Positions 14,486 through 19,492 of a DNA stretch of 19,492 nt are shown here, piece after piece. The position numbers and the translations under genes are program-made. The stretch spans positions 1-19,492 of the forward strand of contig JAKLZD010000122.1 in the NCBI GenBank assembly GCA_024256245.1, in the 5' to 3' direction. The DNA comes from Candidatus Methylarchaceae archaeon HK01M (GTDB taxonomy: Archaea > Thermoproteota > Nitrososphaeria > Nitrososphaerales > JACAEJ01). The notes under the pieces were generated by a model. It saw nothing but the letters and a program-made list of their open reading frames with translations. It was not told where the DNA came from and searched no databases. Each line of letters begins with the position of its first letter. Position 1 is the first letter of the stretch.

Positions 14486-14984
14486 CCAAAAGTATTTTCT
14501 CCTTTGGAAAGGTGACCATAGTCACTGTCTTAAGGATGTTACTTGATACGTTCATCACTTTGCGAACGACTTTGAAAAGGCCAGTCAAATCTGTGATGAC
14601 TTCAGCAATCATATCATAAGCACCGAGAACAATGTCAACTTTTTGAACTTCTTCTATGTCAAAGATTTTATCTTGGATTTCTTTATGTTCAGACTGTGCA
14701 GCTTTGATAAGAATAAATGCCGACGGCCTTCGATATACCTTCTTTGTCCTCTCGGAGAGGGAGAGGTAAGTTGTGCAACCGCCGACCAGAGGAAGAGAGT
14801 TGATCAATGAGATATGATTTTCCCAAAGATCGCTAAGACTTTCGACATCTGCCGTAACGACTACATCATATAGACCTAAGACCTCTATAGCATCAAGGTT
14901 AAGACTGTCCCGAATCAACTTCCCAACGTCAAGGCTAGCCCTTTTTGCAGAGACCATTATCCAGACATGCATTTGTAAGTTCAC
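14469..14984 (-). CDS. tandem Lrp/AsnC ligand-binding (RAM) domain protein without HTH
   Basis: The 171-residue protein is made of two repeats of the alpha/beta ligand-sensing domain of Lrp/AsnC regulators. Repeat 1 is about 5-77 with GLYDVVVTADV at 37-47; repeat 2 is about 87-159 with GAYDMIAEV at 121-129. Both keep the 'G.YD' turn. The winged-helix DNA-binding part is absent and there is no room for it upstream, so it is probably a small-molecule sensor or partner protein and not a direct regulator. The start is GTG 14984, for which a TATA-like box at 15002-15012 would give a near-leaderless mRNA; ATG 14972 is an alternative. The last codons lie within the RNase P RNA gene on the other strand. 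Confidence 0.82.
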   Translation of the reverse strand: MNLQMHVWIMVSAKRASLDVGKLIRDSLNLDAIEVLGLYDVVVTADVESLSDLWENHISLINSLPLVGGCTTYLSLSERTKKVYRRPSAFILIKAAQSEHKEIQDKIFDIEEVQKVDIVLGAYDMIAEVITDLTGLFKVVRKVMNVSSNILKTVTMVTFPKEKILLDACRQ

Positions 14985-15001
14985 CCACTTAAGAGGCCAC
15001 T

Positions 15002-15012
15002 ATTATATTTAA
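15002..15012 (-). promoter_or_regulatory. TATA-like box of the RAM-domain gene
   Basis: On the minus strand TAAATATAAT lies 18-28 nt before GTG 14984, the spacing expected for a leaderless or very short leader transcript. Confidence 0.45.
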
Positions 15013-15027
15013 ATTTCTTGTAGTTTA

Positions 15028-15037
15028 TTTATATATA
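15028..15037 (+). promoter_or_regulatory. TATA box of the amrS gene
   Basis: TTTATATATA lies about 70 nt before the TTG start of amrS. This implies a leader of roughly 40 nt containing GTGAT (15090-15094), which can pair with the 16S 3' end. It forms a divergent promoter region with the RAM-domain gene. Confidence 0.55.
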
Positions 15038-15103
15038 TACTGAAGACATACAAAAACTCAATATAATTAAGTCATTAACTGATTATCTTGTGATAATAAT
15101 AAA

Positions 15104-16150
15104 TTGATCAAAGAGGCTGTACTATATGAGCAATTGCCTGATGATAGGGTGAAGTGCACTACCTGTGCCCGCTACTGCAATATCCCTGAAGGCAAGATAG
15201 GGTTCTGTGGCGTTAGACAGAATATAGGTGGCAAGTTGTACCTATCAGTTTACGGTAAGGTCATAGCAGCCCATATAGACCCTATAGAGAAGAAGCCTAT
15301 AATTCATTACATGCCAGGCTCTAAGGTATTCTCGATCGGTACTACAGGCTGTAATTGGCTCTGCCATTATTGTCAGAATTATGATATGAGCCAAAGAAGG
15401 AAGGTCGAAGGCGAGGATGCAACCCCAGAGGAGATAGTGAAGTTAGCAGAAGATTACAGATGCCAAGGTGTTGCCTATACCTACAACGAGCCCACGATAT
15501 TCATCGAATTTGCACACGATGTTGGAGTAATCGCCAGGAGTAAAGGGTTGATCAATATATTTGTATCCAATGGCTACTGCACCCCAGATGCTGTAAAGAT
15601 GATGAAAGAATTTCTTGACTGTATAATAGTAAACTTCAAGGGAAATGGTGAGACCGACTTTCTTAAGAGGTATTCTGGAATTCCAAACGCAGACCCTATC
15701 TTCCAGACATTATTAGATATCAGGGATACGACAAGGATTTATGTAGAGATAACCGACCTAGTAATTCCGAAGATTGGCGACGATCTTGAAGAGGCGAGAA
15801 AGCTATCTCGATGGATCTATAAAAATCTTGGTCCTGATGTCCCTCTCCACTTCTTGAGATTTCAACCCGATTACAAACTTACGCACCTCCACCCTACACC
15901 CCTTGAAACTTTAGAGAGACACTATAAGATAGCCAAAGAGGTTGGATTAAGGTATGTCTATATAGGAAACGTCCCTGGTCATAGATTGGAGCATACATAC
16001 TGCCCTGGATGTTGCAAGGTAGTTGTGAGGAGGACTGGTTGGGATATCATTGGTTGGTACTTAGATGGGCATAAAAGGTGCATCTATTGTGGATATAAGA
16101 TACCTATAGTTGGAGAATTGAACAGAACAATACTATTCGAAGATGTCTAA
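15104..16150 (+). CDS. amrS: AmmeMemoRadiSam system radical SAM enzyme
   Basis: The 348-residue protein is a radical SAM enzyme of the AmrS family, related to pyruvate-formate-lyase activating enzymes. It normally works with a Memo-like and an AMMECR1-like protein; to my knowledge the substrate is not settled. The [4Fe-4S] motif C-x3-C-x2-C is at C83, C87 and C90 (GCNWLCHYCQN). An N-terminal cysteine set (C18, C21, C25, C35) and a C-terminal set (C300, C303, C326, C329) look like extra metal sites and are typical of this family. GVAYTYNEPTIFIEF (122-136) is another signature. The start is TTG 15104, with GTGAT 9 nt upstream and no better ATG. Memo and AMMECR1 genes are not in the window. It is convergent with the rRNA operon, 50 nt from the 23S processing stem. 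Confidence 0.93.
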   Translation: MIKEAVLYEQLPDDRVKCTTCARYCNIPEGKIGFCGVRQNIGGKLYLSVYGKVIAAHIDPIEKKPIIHYMPGSKVFSIGTTGCNWLCHYCQNYDMSQRRKVEGEDATPEEIVKLAEDYRCQGVAYTYNEPTIFIEFAHDVGVIARSKGLINIFVSNGYCTPDAVKMMKEFLDCIIVNFKGNGETDFLKRYSGIPNADPIFQTLLDIRDTTRIYVEITDLVIPKIGDDLEEARKLSRWIYKNLGPDVPLHFLRFQPDYKLTHLHPTPLETLERHYKIAKEVGLRYVYIGNVPGHRLEHTYCPGCCKVVVRRTGWDIIGWYLDGHKRCIYCGYKIPIVGELNRTILFEDV

Positions 16151-16199
16151 TCACTACTTCAAAGGGAAATTTCACTAAAGTTTTAGGGCATATCGGGAT

Positions 16200-16227
16200 G
16201 CCATGCATAGTTATTGCGCCTTTATGG
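16200..16227 (-). other. 3' half of the pre-23S rRNA processing stem (bulge-helix-bulge)
   Basis: On the minus strand AACTATGCATGGC (16200-16212) pairs perfectly with the 13 bases at 19316-19328. The 3-nt bulge AAU (16213-16215) and GCGC (16216-16219) follow inward, then CCATAAA (16221-16227) pairs with TTTATGG on the 5' side. This matches the archaeal substrate of the tRNA splicing endonuclease. Confidence 0.8.
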
Positions 16228-19299
<3,072 letters not shown>

Positions 19300-19328
19300 C
19301 CATAAATGCTTACGCAACTATGCATGGC
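19300..19328 (-). other. 5' half of the pre-23S rRNA processing stem (bulge-helix-bulge)
   Basis: On the minus strand GCCATGCATAGTT (19328-19316) forms the outer helix and GCGU the central 4-bp helix with GCGC. AAG is the 3-nt bulge, then after a C-G pair and one extra A, TTTATGG (19306-19300) forms the inner helix with 16221-16227. Confidence 0.8.
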
Positions 19329-19431
19329 GATAATCGTGAGTAGAACTCACTACGCCCTTCACCCAACAACATACTGTTGAGTTGCATCTAGATGGTTCGT
19401 GTGCCTCTTCGCAGCCAACCGTATTCTTTCT
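19329..19431 (-). other. 16S-23S internal transcribed spacer without tRNA
   Basis: Only about 100 bases lie between the 16S end and the 23S processing stem, and they contain no tRNA-Ala, which many archaea have here. Two small hairpins are visible: GTGAG/CTCAC (19336-19350) and a CAACA/TGTTG pair near 19364-19377. The left arm of the 16S processing stem would lie beyond the window. Confidence 0.8.
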
Positions 19432-19492
19432 AAGGAGGTGATCCGGCCGCAGGTTCCCCTACGGCCACCTTGTTACGACTTCTCCCCCCTTG
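19432..19492 (-). rRNA. 16S ribosomal RNA, 3' end (partial)
   Basis: On the minus strand the sequence contains GAAGTCGTAACAAGGT and ends GGATCACCTCCTT, the universal 3' terminus with the anti-Shine-Dalgarno CCUCC. The rest of the gene lies beyond the window. This tail explains the GGAG, GGTG and GTGAT ribosome sites seen upstream of several genes. Confidence 0.97.

Overview
The window comes from an archaeal chromosome, most likely a TACK-group lineage (Bathyarchaeia or a relative). That placement is inferred from overall gene style, not from a tree. The archaeal signs seen directly are TATA-box promoters close to start codons, an archaeal-type RNase P RNA, Tsr3, a stand-alone LigD-type 3'-phosphoesterase, a tRNA-Gln split by a short intron in a helix-bulge-loop, and a 23S rRNA bracketed by a bulge-helix-bulge processing stem. 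Protein genes are AT-rich and often start with TTG or GTG. The rRNA block is visibly more GC-rich.

Layout. Positions 1-2000 hold a metallocofactor-type neighbourhood: a divergent, window-truncated NifX/NifB-like protein, an Mrp/Nbp35 Fe-S carrier ATPase and a metallo-beta-lactamase-fold protein of the MJ0301 (dihydropterin) type. Positions 2000-2900 are mostly gene debris: two broken gene tails, plus one intact 56-residue gene with its own promoter. Positions 3000-7200 encode membrane proteins: a TauE/SafE permease, an APC amino-acid permease, a DUF4234-like protein and a PAP2-fold protein that has lost two catalytic residues. Positions 7400-7900 hold a bacterioferritin-comigratory-protein peroxiredoxin pseudogene with one stop and two frameshifts.

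Next come the 3'-phosphoesterase, tRNA-Gln(UUG) with a 16-nt intron, and a nucleoside deoxyribosyltransferase-like protein. SerB, with two ACT domains, is convergent with and overlaps pyruvate phosphate dikinase. These are followed by Tsr3, RNase P RNA, a tandem Lrp/AsnC ligand-binding protein without a DNA-binding domain, and the AmrS radical SAM enzyme. From 16200 to the end, on the minus strand, lie a complete 23S rRNA, a short spacer without tRNA, and the 3' end of 16S rRNA. No 5S gene follows the 23S.

Shared themes are Fe-S or radical chemistry (Mrp, NifX-like, AmrS), RNA maturation (Tsr3 acts on the small-subunit rRNA, RNase P on tRNA, splicing endonuclease on tRNA and pre-rRNA), and C3 metabolism (SerB, PpdK). 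I saw no CRISPR array, insertion sequence or prophage. The most unusual items are the PAP2-fold protein with altered catalytic motifs, the layered gene decay, the small conserved-looking gene at 2421-2591, the RNase P RNA whose closing stem overlaps a protein gene's 3' end, and the tRNA intron motif.
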